In this document: positions 32,607-41,214 of the stretch, piece by piece
Position numbering within the stretch: the first letter of the stretch is position 1
Layout of the letters: the number at the start of each line of letters is the position of its first letter
From: an uncultured Collinsella sp.
GTDB lineage: Bacteria > Actinomycetota > Coriobacteriia > Coriobacteriales > Coriobacteriaceae
DNA: 64,000 nt
Direction of reading: 5' to 3'
NCBI GenBank assembly: GCA_900544095.1
Contig: UQTV01000001.1
Location: 806,001 to 870,000 of the forward strand
Position numbers and translations under genes: made by a program
Notes under the pieces: model-generated
Seen by the model: only the letters and a program-made list of their open reading frames with translations
Database searches by the model: none
Told to the model about the DNA's origin: nothing

Positions 32607-33884
32607 TTAGCCCTTCAGCAGATCATCCAGCACTGATGCTGCCTTCTGGTCATTTGCCTCGATAAAGTGGCTATAGATAGACAGCGTCGTCGATGGGCTA
32701 GCATGGCCCAAACGCGCCTGGATCGTCTTAATGTCCGCATTGGCACCAACGAGCAAAGTCGCTTGCGTATGTCTAAGCTCATGAGGCTTCAGCCCGCTAT
32801 AACCCGTATAGCGGGTACGTTTGACGCCGTCACTCCCAATGACTTCCCTGCTCTCCTTAAAAGTACCGAAGCCGTTTTTCGCCGCAAACAGCCTAAACGC
32901 CCTTGAATAGTTATGTCCATCCATCCGGGTCACAAGAGCCCGTTTGCCGTTGGCGGCGTCAACGATCCCAATGGAATGGACAATGGGCGTTTCTCCAGTC
33001 TGCCCCACTGCAAAGGAATCGAACTCACTCCGCTGAATGGCTTTCCACCTGTCCAGATAGTCGGCAAGTTCATTTCCAACCGAAATCTTACGCCTGCTCA
33101 TCTTTGATTTAGGCGGCCTCAATGTCCTGTCGTTCGTATATTGCTTTACTATCCTCAGAGTCTTGGCGTCGGGGTCATAATCCTCCCATGAGAGACCAAG
33201 GGCCTCCCCCTTCCTCAAACCGCAGAGAAGTAGAAGCATTGTGCATGTGATAAAGGAAGATGGCTTCTCCTCCAAAAGGACCGCAAGAAGCCTTGCCGCC
33301 TCATCGGCGCTCAGCGCCTTACGAGCCTCGACATTCTGCTTGGGCAGTTTCACTCCCCTACAAGGGTTTTTGCCCACGAGGTCGTTATCGACGGCATCCT
33401 CCATTACCTGTTTGAGCTTGATGTGGATGCGGCGAATTTCACTTTCGCTGAATCGGCCTTCTTTTCTAGCCTTGGCATAAGCAGTGCGAACGTCATCCGA
33501 TTTAAGCCGAGTGAGATCGGGATTGCCGAACAGCTCGCGTATGTGACGAATGTCCAAACCTTCACGCTCATAAGCAAGAGGTGATCCCATGGTCGACTCC
33601 CTGTTCGCGTGAAACCTGTCCGCATAATCTGATAGGCCCAGAGGACCATTGCCACGGTTGGAAGCGCCCTCAAGTTCAGCTCTATAGGCCTCCAGCGCCT
33701 TGGCGACTTCACTCGGCCAGTTTTTCGGGTTCTTGCTTCTGCAGTGAACCCTGCGTGACGGACTACGGCGGTACCGTCCTGTCTCCGGATCTTTTCCCAG
33801 GGAAAAATAAATCCGATAGACGCCTTTGCTCTTATCGATGCATTCCGATGTGCCGCGAGCGGTCTTTTTTATCAATCCCTGCAA
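32607..33884 (-). CDS. int: Tyrosine-family integrase
   Basis: 425 residues from a TTG with GAGGG 6 bases upstream. There is an N-terminal arm-binding part (GVYRIYFSLGKDPETGRYRR), a SAM-like core-binding domain (about 85-180), then the catalytic domain: Arg in CGLRKGEALGL, HELRHTQATLL, and GHASPSTTLSIYSHF with the Tyr nucleophile. It recombines the tRNA-Thr attachment sites. It lies 228 bases from attR, the usual place for tRNA-targeting integrases. Confidence 0.93.
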   Translation of the reverse strand: MQGLIKKTARGTSECIDKSKGVYRIYFSLGKDPETGRYRRSPSRRVHCRSKNPKNWPSEVAKALEAYRAELEGASNRGNGPLGLSDYADRFHANRESTMGSPLAYEREGLDIRHIRELFGNPDLTRLKSDDVRTAYAKARKEGRFSESEIRRIHIKLKQVMEDAVDNDLVGKNPCRGVKLPKQNVEARKALSADEAARLLAVLLEEKPSSFITCTMLLLLCGLRKGEALGLSWEDYDPDAKTLRIVKQYTNDRTLRPPKSKMSRRKISVGNELADYLDRWKAIQRSEFDSFAVGQTGETPIVHSIGIVDAANGKRALVTRMDGHNYSRAFRLFAAKNGFGTFKESREVIGSDGVKRTRYTGYSGLKPHELRHTQATLLVGANADIKTIQARLGHASPSTTLSIYSHFIEANDQKAASVLDDLLKG

Positions 33885-33902
33885 TCATATCCCTCGTTAG
33901 AT

Positions 33903-33993
33903 TTTCGATTAGGCTTGCTGGCAAAGCCTTTAAAGCTTTGCCAGCAAGCCTAATCGAAACTTTTCACACTTTCAAGTCTCTCTAAGTGTGAAA
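33903..33993. repeat. Two long perfect palindromes between int and attR
   Basis: The first has 25-bp arms (33903-33927 with 33935-33959) around CTTTAAA, starting TTTCGATTAGGC. The second has 11-bp arms TTTTCACACTT/AAGTGTGAAAA (about 33960-33993). The rest of 33994-34111 is AT-rich and gene-free. Their position suits int control or accessory sites for recombination. Confidence 0.75.
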
Positions 33994-34111
33994 ATAGTGG
34001 GAAATATGATTCTAATAGCTAGCTCAATAATTGTTAGTTACCTATTTCTACCTGCGCTTCCTTTTAATTCAGTGAAATTGGCCTCATATCGTCAAATGCC
34101 GAATTCACGTA

Positions 34112-34161
34112 CTCGTAAAGCGGGGGTCACCGGTTCGAGCCCGGTCGCTGGCTCCATTGCA
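34112..34161 (+). other. attR: duplicated 3' end of tRNA-Thr
   Basis: Identical to 18992-19041. It includes the anticodon loop 3' side, T arm, acceptor and CCA, but lacks the 5' half, so it is not a functional tRNA. Confidence 0.92.
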
Positions 34162-34167
34162 CAAGAT

Positions 34168-34191
34168 AGCCGCCTTCGGGCGGCTTTTTTG
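34168..34191 (+). terminator. Original tRNA-Thr terminator
   Basis: AGCCGCC-TTCG-GGCGGCT followed by TTTTTT, directly after attR. Before integration it would have ended the tRNA transcript. Confidence 0.9.
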
Positions 34192-34364
34192 TTGCCGATT
34201 TCGGGCGCGCATCCGCCAATCCAAGCACAACGCCGCCGGCAACTCCCCTACTCAACAAAAGCCCCGCCAACCGCAATCCCCAAAGGAACCGCGATCAGCG
34301 GGGCCCAAGCGCGTTCCTCCAAGGGATAACGCTCGCAAAACGAACAGCTCAGCCGAGCGGCTCG

Positions 34365-34838
34365 TTACTCTTCCCAGTAAGCGTCTGCAAGCAGCTTAAA
34401 GCAGATCTTCTTGACCGGCTGCGCGCCATCGCCCGGGAACTCGAGCGTGGGCATGTGAGGCTCGCCGGCAACAAACAGCGCAAACTTGTCGTCAGCAAGA
34501 TCGCCGGCGATCGAGGCGTCGGAATCGACCAGATCGTAGTCGTCCTTCTCGTCAAACTCCTGAACCAGCGTCAGGCTGCCCGTGGCAACCTTAAAGGCCT
34601 CGCGACCCTCGACGTCGATCTGCAGGTCGTGATAGCGCTGATGCGTCTCATAGTGAGCCTCGGCTTCGGGACGCGTCGTGGGAGCCATGACGTTCGCAAA
34701 GACCTTGTCGCCCAGAATCGGATGGCTGCCGACCTCGAGCTTCGCCGGATCGTTCTCCTCGAGCCAATCGATCAGCACGTCGAGGCCCTTGAGCATTCCA
34801 CGGTACTCCTCGATATCGCCCAATGCACCGTAAATCAT
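34365..34838 (-). CDS. YhcH/YjgK/YiaL-family cupin-like protein
   Basis: 157 residues of the DUF386/EbgC family (MIYGALGDIEEYRGM, HYETHQRYHDLQIDVEGRE, EPHMPTLEFPG with metal-ligand His and Glu). Members accompany sialic acid, GalNAc and galactoside catabolism and may act as sugar anomerases. GAGGGG precedes the ATG. It lies downstream of lacX-lacC and a nagA remnant on the same strand. Confidence 0.85.
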   Translation of the reverse strand: MIYGALGDIEEYRGMLKGLDVLIDWLEENDPAKLEVGSHPILGDKVFANVMAPTTRPEAEAHYETHQRYHDLQIDVEGREAFKVATGSLTLVQEFDEKDDYDLVDSDASIAGDLADDKFALFVAGEPHMPTLEFPGDGAQPVKKICFKLLADAYWEE

Positions 34839-34870
34839 CTAAATCCCCTCTCGGATCGTTTCTTTGGCGG

Positions 34871-35001
34871 CTACTCGGCAAACGCATTACCGACGCTGTT
34901 GCCACCCACATGCGTCTCGACCAGGGTAAGGTCGGGATTGAACACGACAGTGTCGGCGTCGCGCCCCGGCATAATGCTACTGCACTTGTCGTCGACATGA
35001 G
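34871..35001 (-). pseudogene. 3' fragment of a nagA-like gene
   Basis: The minus strand reads AHVDDKCSSIMPGRDAD then VETHVGGNSVGNAFAE and stops with TAG. It matches the last 43 or so residues of the deacetylase at 37729-38898 (AHIEDKCGSIMPGRDAD, VETYVGGQSVGNAFTE), with several substitutions. No upstream part exists: lacC ends 35 bases away. Confidence 0.88.
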
Positions 35002-35035
35002 CTAGCAACCGATGCCGGGGCCGCAGCACAAGCTC

Positions 35036-35971
35036 CTACAGCTCGGTCACGACAACGCCGTTGTAAACCTCGTCCCAACGATCCATAACCAAGTGGCCAG
35101 TCATGGGATCCATGGCATTGAGCTTGCCGCAGGTGTTGGCGGTACGCAGCACCGTCTCGTCGTCGGCGCCGGCAGCAATCGCATGTGCGAAGCCGGCAAT
35201 GGTCGAATCGCCAGAGCCCGTAGCGTTAACGGCGGGGATATCGGGGGTCTTGGCGCGGAACGCACGGCCATTGTGGAAGCCAACTGAGCCGGCAGCACCC
35301 ATGGATACGACGACCCAGGGGATATCGGAGAAGCGGGCGTCAGAGGCGAGCGCGGAACGGAGCTCGTCCACATCGTCGGTGGTAAAGCTCGTGCCCAGAA
35401 GGCCGTTAATTTCGGTCAGGTTAGGCTTAACCAGCTCAGGCTTGACCTCGGACTTGAGCGCAGCCTCAAGCGAGGCACCCGAGGTATCGAGCAGCACCTT
35501 GGCGCCGGCGTTCTCGGCAATGCCCGTGATCTTGGCATAGTAGTCCGCCTCGACGCCGCGGGGCAGCGAACCCGAGATGGTAACGACATCGGCCTTGCTC
35601 GCAAGCTCGGCGAACTTGGCGGTAAAGGCATCGAGTTCCTCGGGGGCAATCGTCGGGCCGCTCTCGAGCAACTCGGTCTGGTTGCCAGCATGAAGGATAT
35701 TGAGACAGATGCGAGTCTCGCCCTTGATGGGCACAAAATCATTCTTAATGCCGTTGGCATCCATGAGCTCGGCCATATAGGCGCCCATATGACCACCAAG
35801 CAAGCCGGTTGCCACAACGTCGTCGCCCAGCTGGCCCAGGACGCGGGCCACGTTGAGGCCCTTGCCACCGGCGGTCTTTTCGGGCGTCACGCGGTTGACG
35901 TCGTCGATAATGAGCTCATCGAGCTGATAGCGCGTATCGACGGACGGGTTCATCGTAACGGTGAGGATCAT
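35036..35971 (-). CDS. lacC: Tagatose-6-phosphate kinase (PfkB family)
   Basis: 311 residues from MILTVTMNPSVDT at 35971, where AAGGAG fixes the start. Motifs: TAGGKGLNVARVL, IKGETRICLNILH, ISGSLPRGV and the catalytic loop NATGSGDSTIAG with its Asp. IKGETR and GDSTIAG favour LacC over 1-phosphofructokinase. It makes tagatose-1,6-bisphosphate, the step after galactose-6-P isomerase or AgaS. The mutarotase-like gene lies just upstream on the same strand. No lacD is in the window. Confidence 0.8.
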   Translation of the reverse strand: MILTVTMNPSVDTRYQLDELIIDDVNRVTPEKTAGGKGLNVARVLGQLGDDVVATGLLGGHMGAYMAELMDANGIKNDFVPIKGETRICLNILHAGNQTELLESGPTIAPEELDAFTAKFAELASKADVVTISGSLPRGVEADYYAKITGIAENAGAKVLLDTSGASLEAALKSEVKPELVKPNLTEINGLLGTSFTTDDVDELRSALASDARFSDIPWVVVSMGAAGSVGFHNGRAFRAKTPDIPAVNATGSGDSTIAGFAHAIAAGADDETVLRTANTCGKLNAMDPMTGHLVMDRWDEVYNGVVVTEL

Positions 35972-36030
35972 TTCTAGCTCCTTATCTCGCAGGCTCCTTA
36001 TGCCTTGCAAAACGAATTGGCTACATGCGA

Positions 36031-36912
36031 CTACAGAATCTCGATTGTGAACGAGCGCACGATGGTTTCTTTGGGCTTGGCGATAAGGCAGCCGCGCTTG
36101 TGCTCAAGCACGTCATCCTCATCGGAACAGGTCGAGAGGCCGCCCCAGGGCTCAACTGCCACAAAATCACCCTCGGGCTTGCTCCACACAATGAGGTACG
36201 GGAAGCCCTCAAAGCTCAGGCGAACGCCCTTGTCCTCGCCCTTTTTGGAAAGCGTGACCTGACGGCTCTCGAGCACGTCAAAGATGGTCTCCGCAAAATC
36301 GAAGAGCTCATGTGACAGAGGCAGCGTCTTTCCCACCATGGGGTTCTTGGAGCGGTTGGTCACGTCAATCAATCCGGTCGAGGGAACGGCGGTGCAGAGC
36401 TCCGCAGCCTCGTCTTTCTCAAAACGCAACTCGTAGTCCGTATAGGCCTCGCCCTCGTCGAGCGGACACCTAAAGCCGGGGTGTCCACCGATAAAGAACG
36501 GCATGTCCTCGGTGCCCTCGTTGGTAACCTCATAGGAGACACGCACGGCGGCGTCCTCGAGCGTATAGCGGGCGACAAGTTTAAACGGATACGGATAATC
36601 GCTCAGCAGCGCGGCGTTATCCTCGGATGCCAGGCACATAGCCAGCTCGTTTGTGCTTTGGCTCAACAGCTTCCACTCCTGCTTGCGCGCAAAGCCGTGG
36701 CGGGCGAGCTTCACATGATGTCCGGCAAACGTCATGGCGCTGTTATCGCGCAAACCTCCGCAAATCGGGAAGCAAATCGGTGCCTGGCCGGACCACACGG
36801 CGGGATCGCCCTGCCACAAGTACTCGCGACCTCCAGCCTCAATCGAGGTAAACGAGCCGCCGGCCGTGGAGACCTTGATAGAAATCGAATCGTTGGAGAG
36901 AGCGTATTCCAT
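36031..36912 (-). CDS. LacX-type aldose 1-epimerase family protein
   Basis: 293 residues from MEYALSNDSISIK at 36912, preceded by AAAGGATGG. The fold is that of a galactose mutarotase with shorter family motifs (ICFPICGGLRDN, RHGFARKQEW, FIGGHPGFRCPL, VAVEPWGG), as in lactococcal LacX. It probably works on a phosphorylated or free hexose in the lacC pathway. Divergent from the flavodoxin. Confidence 0.82.
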   Translation of the reverse strand: MEYALSNDSISIKVSTAGGSFTSIEAGGREYLWQGDPAVWSGQAPICFPICGGLRDNSAMTFAGHHVKLARHGFARKQEWKLLSQSTNELAMCLASEDNAALLSDYPYPFKLVARYTLEDAAVRVSYEVTNEGTEDMPFFIGGHPGFRCPLDEGEAYTDYELRFEKDEAAELCTAVPSTGLIDVTNRSKNPMVGKTLPLSHELFDFAETIFDVLESRQVTLSKKGEDKGVRLSFEGFPYLIVWSKPEGDFVAVEPWGGLSTCSDEDDVLEHKRGCLIAKPKETIVRSFTIEIL

Positions 36913-37068
36913 TGTCCATCCTTTCGAACAACTGCTTTTTGCTCGCAAGAACCCGTCTCGGCCCTGACCAAAGGACAAACCCGCACGTTCATCGATGCGT
37001 CCGGTTTCCCAGCCATGCAACGGGGTACCATACAGACATTGATGCAATTACAGCTGAAAGGCCTTCTT

Positions 37069-37653
37069 ATGCGAACCATCATCCTTTATGCCTCACGCCA
37101 CCACGGCAATACGAAAAAGCTCGTGGACGCCATCGTCGAGGCGCACCCCGAAATCGATACCCTCGACGTGAGGTCACTCGGTAAAAACGAGTACCCCGAC
37201 CTGCACGAATATCATCTGATCGGCGTCGCCACGGGCATCTATTACTCCGAGATCGACAAAGATATGGCGCGCGTGCTCACGAACGTACTGCAGCCGCAGG
37301 ACAAGGTGTTTGGCCTTATGACCTACGGTGGCAAAAACAAGTGGTACGGCAAGGATATCGATGGCATCTGCCGCATGAGACAGGCCATCTTTATGGGTGT
37401 CTACGGCTGCCCCGGCTTTGATACGTGGGGACCGTTCAAGCTCGCCGGCGGCGTCCAGAAGGGGCACCCAACTGCCGAAGAGATTAAGGGAGCTGTCGAT
37501 TTCTTCAACAAAATCGAAGACGAGTACGGCGACATCATCGTCGAAGAGTATGCCAAGCGCGAGAAGCGTCTAGCCTACGAGAAGGAGCATCCTGCAGGAG
37601 GTCTGGTGGCCGGCGTCAAGCGCACGGCAAAGAAGATCGCTAACAAGCTGTAA
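37069..37653 (+). CDS. Flavodoxin-domain protein
   Basis: 194 residues from MRTIILYASRHHGNTKKLV, a flavin-phosphate loop of the flavodoxin type. GLMTYGGKNKWYG is a second flavin-contact region. The C-terminal 35 residues are basic (KRLAYEKEHPAGG then KRTAKKIANKL). AAAGGCC precedes the ATG. It is probably an electron carrier of unknown partner; nothing ties it to the flanking sugar genes. Confidence 0.85.
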   Translation: MRTIILYASRHHGNTKKLVDAIVEAHPEIDTLDVRSLGKNEYPDLHEYHLIGVATGIYYSEIDKDMARVLTNVLQPQDKVFGLMTYGGKNKWYGKDIDGICRMRQAIFMGVYGCPGFDTWGPFKLAGGVQKGHPTAEEIKGAVDFFNKIEDEYGDIIVEEYAKREKRLAYEKEHPAGGLVAGVKRTAKKIANKL

Positions 37654-37683
37654 CTGTAAAGGTGCTTTTGAGCGTTTAACCCA

Positions 37684-37722
37684 TACGGCGGGTCCGAGCA
37701 GATTCGGGCCCGCCGTCTTTTT
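37684..37722 (+). terminator. Terminator between flavodoxin and nagA
   Basis: A 13-bp stem with one mismatch (ACGGCGGGTCCGA facing TCGGGCCCGCCGT) is followed by CTTTTTC. Confidence 0.85.
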
Positions 37723-37728
37723 CTATCG

Positions 37729-38898
37729 TTACTCGGTAAAGGCGTTGCCGACGCTCTGGCCGCCAACATACGTCTCGACGAGAGTGAGCTCATGGTCGAA
37801 CACGACAAAGTCGGCGTCGCGACCCGGCATGATGCTGCCGCACTTATCCTCGATGTGCGCGGAGCGTGCCGGCACCTCAGTTGCCATGCGAATGGCGATA
37901 TCGGCGCTGGCGATGCCCCAGTCGACGATGTTCTTGACGCCCTGGGCAAGCGTGAGCACCGAGCCGGCAATGCTCTTGCCGTCGGCGAGCCAGCACAGGT
38001 TGTCCTTCATGATGACGTCCATGCCGCCACTGGTGTAGCTGCCCTCGGGCATGCCGCCGCAACCCAGGCAGTCGGTGATGAGCACCGTGTGCTGCCAGCC
38101 CTTTGCCTGCAGCAGCGCCTTGATGGCGGCAGGGTTTACGTGCTTGCCGTCACAGATGATCTCGGCGTAGGTCTCGGGCGTGGACATGGCAGCGCCCACG
38201 ACACCGGGCTCACGGTGATGCAGCCCGCGCTGGCCGTTATAGGTATGCGTAAAGCAGCTGGCACCGGCGTTGATGGCGGCGATGCACTCATCGTAGGTGG
38301 CGTCGGAGTGACCGATACTGGTCACCACACCCTTGGCGTTCAGAGCAGCCGCATAAGCAGCGGCACCGTCGCGCTCGGCCGCCATGGCGCTCTTAACGAT
38401 GCGACCGCCCGCAGCCTCCTGCCACTGATCGAAGACCTCCTCGGAGGGATCGATAAGATAAGCGGGGTTCTGCGCGCCCACGTGCTTCATAGTAAAGAAG
38501 GGGCCCTCCAGGTAGATGCCCTGAATGCGAGCACCGCAGAAGTCGGGGCCGCGGCCCTCGTCAGCCTGGGCGATGGCGGCGCAGGCATCCTTGATCTGCT
38601 CGACGCCATCGGTGAACGTCGTGGGCAGCCAGCTGGTGGTACCGCGACGGGCGAGCTCGGTCGAGCTGATATCAATGCCCTCGGGATCGTTATCGGTAGT
38701 CGAGTGGTTATAGAAGCCATGGATGTGAGTATCGACCATACCCGGTGCGATCCACGATCCCGTGTAGTCCTTAATCTCGCAAGAGGGCTCGTCGGCCTGC
38801 CAGGCGCCAAAAACGCCATCCTCGACCATAAGATAGCCGCCCAGTTGCGGGCCTGCCGGCAAGAAGAACTTGTCAGCCTTAATTGCGTACGTGCTCAT
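37729..38898 (-). CDS. nagA: N-acetylhexosamine-6-phosphate deacetylase (NagA/AgaA)
   Basis: 389 residues from MSTYAIKADKF at 38898; AAGGAG supports it over an ATG two codons upstream. Metal and substrate motifs: APGMVDTHIHG, IYLEGPF, GHSDATYDE, FTHTYNG, the catalytic Asp in LITDCLGCGG, and the terminal GSIMPGRDADFVVFD. It deacetylates GlcNAc-6-P or GalNAc-6-P. Its place after agaS and the mannose-family PTS favours GalNAc-6-P here, though sequence alone does not separate the two. Confidence 0.88.
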   Translation of the reverse strand: MSTYAIKADKFFLPAGPQLGGYLMVEDGVFGAWQADEPSCEIKDYTGSWIAPGMVDTHIHGFYNHSTTDNDPEGIDISSTELARRGTTSWLPTTFTDGVEQIKDACAAIAQADEGRGPDFCGARIQGIYLEGPFFTMKHVGAQNPAYLIDPSEEVFDQWQEAAGGRIVKSAMAAERDGAAAYAAALNAKGVVTSIGHSDATYDECIAAINAGASCFTHTYNGQRGLHHREPGVVGAAMSTPETYAEIICDGKHVNPAAIKALLQAKGWQHTVLITDCLGCGGMPEGSYTSGGMDVIMKDNLCWLADGKSIAGSVLTLAQGVKNIVDWGIASADIAIRMATEVPARSAHIEDKCGSIMPGRDADFVVFDHELTLVETYVGGQSVGNAFTE

Positions 38899-38961
38899 AT
38901 GCACTCCTTGCTTCTAAAGCAGTTGACTTTGGTAATGCTTATACCCGGTCCATGTAAAAAC

Positions 38962-39000
38962 AAAAAGCGCCCGCCCGCCGTTATGAGCGGACGGGCGCCC
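38962..39000 (-). terminator. Terminator after agaS
   Basis: On the minus strand a GC-rich stem of about 12 bp is followed by TTTTTGTTTTT, just past the agaS stop. Confidence 0.85.
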
Positions 39001-39016
39001 TTACAGGGGGACGCGA

Positions 39017-40183
39017 TTAAGCGGTGAAGGGGTGAATCGTCACGCCCTTAACCACGCGGTTGACCGTGCCGGTGGGGCTCGGCGTATCGGGCGTGTTGCC
39101 CACGCGCACGGAGTTGAGCAGGCTGATGGCCTGGGCAAACATCACGAACGGCAGGGCAAGGTAGCCCTCGGGGAGAGCCTCATAGCCCTTAAAGGTGAAG
39201 GACTCGTCCTCGTAGACGGTAGCGCCATCCTGCTGAACGGCAACGGTGTGCTGAGCGATCTTGTCGCCACCGATCTCGTTGAGGATGTCGATGTCGTACT
39301 GACGGGTGTAGGCGTCGTTGTTGACGAACACGAACACGAGGGTCTTGTCGTCGACGAAGGACTTGGGTCCGTGACGATAACCCATAGAGGTGTCGTAGGA
39401 AGTAGCGACCAGACCGTGAGCGAGCTCGAGGATCTTGAGCTGACTCTCCTGGGCAAGGCCACCGAAGGAGCCGGAACCCAAGTAGGTCACGCGGTTGAAG
39501 TCGCCAGCCAGGTAATCGGCAACCTCGGACTCGCGAGCGATGACCTCCTCGCCCATCTTGGCGATGGTCTCGACCCACTCGGCCTTCTGCTCGTCGGAAG
39601 CCTCGTCAAAGATGAGGGTAGAGAGCAGGGTCATGCAGGTGTAGGAACCGGTCATGGCGAAGCCCTTGTCGTTGGCGCGCGGGATGAGCAGCGTCAGCGC
39701 ATTGGGGTCATCAGCGGACTCGACAGCGAGCTTGCCCTCGGGAGCGCAGGTGATGTTGAGGAACTTGACGTTGTGGACGAGCTCCTTGGCAACGGCGACG
39801 GCAGCAAGGCTCTCGGGGCTGTTGCCGGAGCGGGCAAAGGAAACCACGAGCGTGGGATCCTCGGCGCGCAGGAAGTCGCGCGGGGCGCTCACGATATCGG
39901 TCGTGGCGATGGGCTTAAAGTCGTAGAGATCAGTGTTGCCAGCGTGACGCAGGTACGGGGCGCAGGTATCGCCAACGTAGTCGGACGTACCGGCACCGGT
40001 GAAGACAACGGACAGACGGCCCTCGCCCATAGCGCGAGCCTCGGCCAGGAAGGCCTCGATGGCCTCCTTGTTCTCGCGATAGATGTTGAGCGTATCACGC
40101 CAAAGCTCGGGCTGCTGAGCAATCTCGGCCGTGGTGATCTGGGCGCCGAGCTCGGTGAGCTCCTCGACACTCTTCTCGAACAT
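39017..40183 (-). CDS. agaS: AgaS-type SIS-domain isomerase/deaminase
   Basis: 388 residues with two SIS domains. The sugar-phosphate motifs are FTGAGTSDYVGD, SFARSGNSPES, LGSGSFGGLAQES and GYRHGPKSFVDD. AgaS converts galactosamine-6-P to tagatose-6-P with loss of ammonia, which would feed LacC. GAGAGGT precedes the ATG. The GntR repressor gene lies 114 bases upstream, with a CTGGTAGTAACCAG palindrome in between. Confidence 0.85.
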   Translation of the reverse strand: MFEKSVEELTELGAQITTAEIAQQPELWRDTLNIYRENKEAIEAFLAEARAMGEGRLSVVFTGAGTSDYVGDTCAPYLRHAGNTDLYDFKPIATTDIVSAPRDFLRAEDPTLVVSFARSGNSPESLAAVAVAKELVHNVKFLNITCAPEGKLAVESADDPNALTLLIPRANDKGFAMTGSYTCMTLLSTLIFDEASDEQKAEWVETIAKMGEEVIARESEVADYLAGDFNRVTYLGSGSFGGLAQESQLKILELAHGLVATSYDTSMGYRHGPKSFVDDKTLVFVFVNNDAYTRQYDIDILNEIGGDKIAQHTVAVQQDGATVYEDESFTFKGYEALPEGYLALPFVMFAQAISLLNSVRVGNTPDTPSPTGTVNRVVKGVTIHPFTA

Positions 40184-40244
40184 TTCTAATACCTCTCTCT
40201 AGAAGTAATCCTCTGACGTGCAATTATACACTTCGGTTGGTTAT

Positions 40245-40258
40245 CTGGTAGTAACCAG
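40245..40258. promoter_or_regulatory. Palindromic GntR operator candidate upstream of agaS
   Basis: CTGGTAGTAACCAG is an inverted repeat CTGGT-N4-ACCAG. The same core, ACTGGTAGTAACCA, occurs upstream of the PTS operon at 44537-44550. Confidence 0.7.
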
Positions 40259-40297
40259 TTAAATGCAAAGAATCACCATATGGAAACGATGCGGACA

Positions 40298-41029
40298 CTA
40301 GTTGCTACGCTGGTGGTAAACCTTGTATTTAAACTGATCGGCACGAGCAACCGAGAGTGTATACTCCACAACCTCGTTTGACTCGTTATACGTAGTCCTG
40401 ACCAAATCGAGCACAGGCGAGCCCTCGACAATTCCCAAAAGGTGGGCGTCGGTGGGACGGGCTATGCTCGCATAGAACTCCTCTTCAGCCACGCGTATCT
40501 TTTGCTGAAAGTCCTGCTCAATCACATCGTAAAGCGGCTTGCGCTCCAGCAGCGGTCGCTTTAGGGACAGAAATTGACGAACCGGTAGATAGCTGCGTTC
40601 GACCATCATGGGCATGTTGTCGGCAGAACGAAGGCGCTTAAGCTTAAAAATGCGATCACCGATACGCAATCCCATATGCTCGGCCAGATTCTTATCGGCC
40701 TCCATCTCGCAAAACTCGAGAATCGTGGTCTCGGGTTCTCGACCCATCGCGCGCATCTGCTCGGTAAAGCTGTAGGACTGCATAAGATTGGTTGCTTTTG
40801 CCGAACGGTCAGTCACAAAGGTACCGCGACCGTGCTGCCGAACCACCAGTCCTAAACGCTCCAGTTCCTGCAGAGCCAAGCGTACCGTAGTGCGCGAGAG
40901 ACCATAGCGCTCCGAAAGTTCGCGCTCGGAAGGAATCATGTCACCAGCGCGATATTCATGGTCAATCTTTTCGGTCAGAATATCGACCAGCTGATCGTAC
41001 AGCGGTTGCTTACGCGCTCCGATCGCCAT
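40298..41029 (-). CDS. GntR-family regulator with UTRA domain
   Basis: 243 residues. The N-terminal winged helix (YRAGDMIPSERELSERYGLS, TTVRLALQELERLGLV) and the HGRGTFV turn are classic GntR. The C-terminal UTRA ligand domain ends in EVVEYTLSVARADQFKYKV. Such HutC-type proteins bind sugar phosphates. It lies between the PTS and agaS-nagA, with matching palindromes before both, so it probably represses GalNAc use. GGGAGG precedes the ATG. Confidence 0.9.
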   Translation of the reverse strand: MAIGARKQPLYDQLVDILTEKIDHEYRAGDMIPSERELSERYGLSRTTVRLALQELERLGLVVRQHGRGTFVTDRSAKATNLMQSYSFTEQMRAMGREPETTILEFCEMEADKNLAEHMGLRIGDRIFKLKRLRSADNMPMMVERSYLPVRQFLSLKRPLLERKPLYDVIEQDFQQKIRVAEEEFYASIARPTDAHLLGIVEGSPVLDLVRTTYNESNEVVEYTLSVARADQFKYKVYHQRSN

Positions 41030-41114
41030 CCTATCCTCCCTTTTGCTCGAATTCGGCTAACTACCTAGGGTGTTAAGCATTATCAGTCCGCAACACCCGA
41101 CTCATCAAGAAAAC

Positions 41115-41148
41115 AAAAGCCGCGCGCTCTTACGAGCACGCGGCTTTT
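41115..41148. terminator. Terminator after the EIID gene
   Basis: AAAAGCCGCG...CGCGGCTTTT with an inner GCTC/GAGC stem, symmetrical with A and T tracts. Confidence 0.85.
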
Positions 41149-41214
41149 AACATACACATGGCTTAAGGGGTCGGGGTGTGAGCCGCGTAGGGACACACCC
41201 CTCAAGCTAGAGCC

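Larger units (their letters stand above)
18992..34161. mobile_element. Integrative mobilizable element in tRNA-Thr
   Basis: About 15.1 kb between 50-bp direct repeats. It carries a tyrosine integrase next to the right end, an excisionase-like gene, a DnaB-like ATPase, MobC, a relaxase and a VirD4-type coupling protein. No VirB4, VirB6 or lytic enzyme genes are present, so it should need a helper conjugation system. Cargo is a radical SAM peptide-maturation operon, a broken EcsC-like gene and IS fragments. The cargo is AT-richer than the mobilization genes. Confidence 0.88.

Noticed and set aside
34112..34154. Second tRNA-Thr gene
   Set aside because: Only the 3' half is present; it is the attachment-site duplicate.
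34241..34329. Minus-strand frame ending PLEERAWAPLIAVPLGIAVGG
   Set aside because: It is suggestive of a conserved membrane-protein end, but there is no start codon or ribosome site; perhaps a remnant, not supportable alone.
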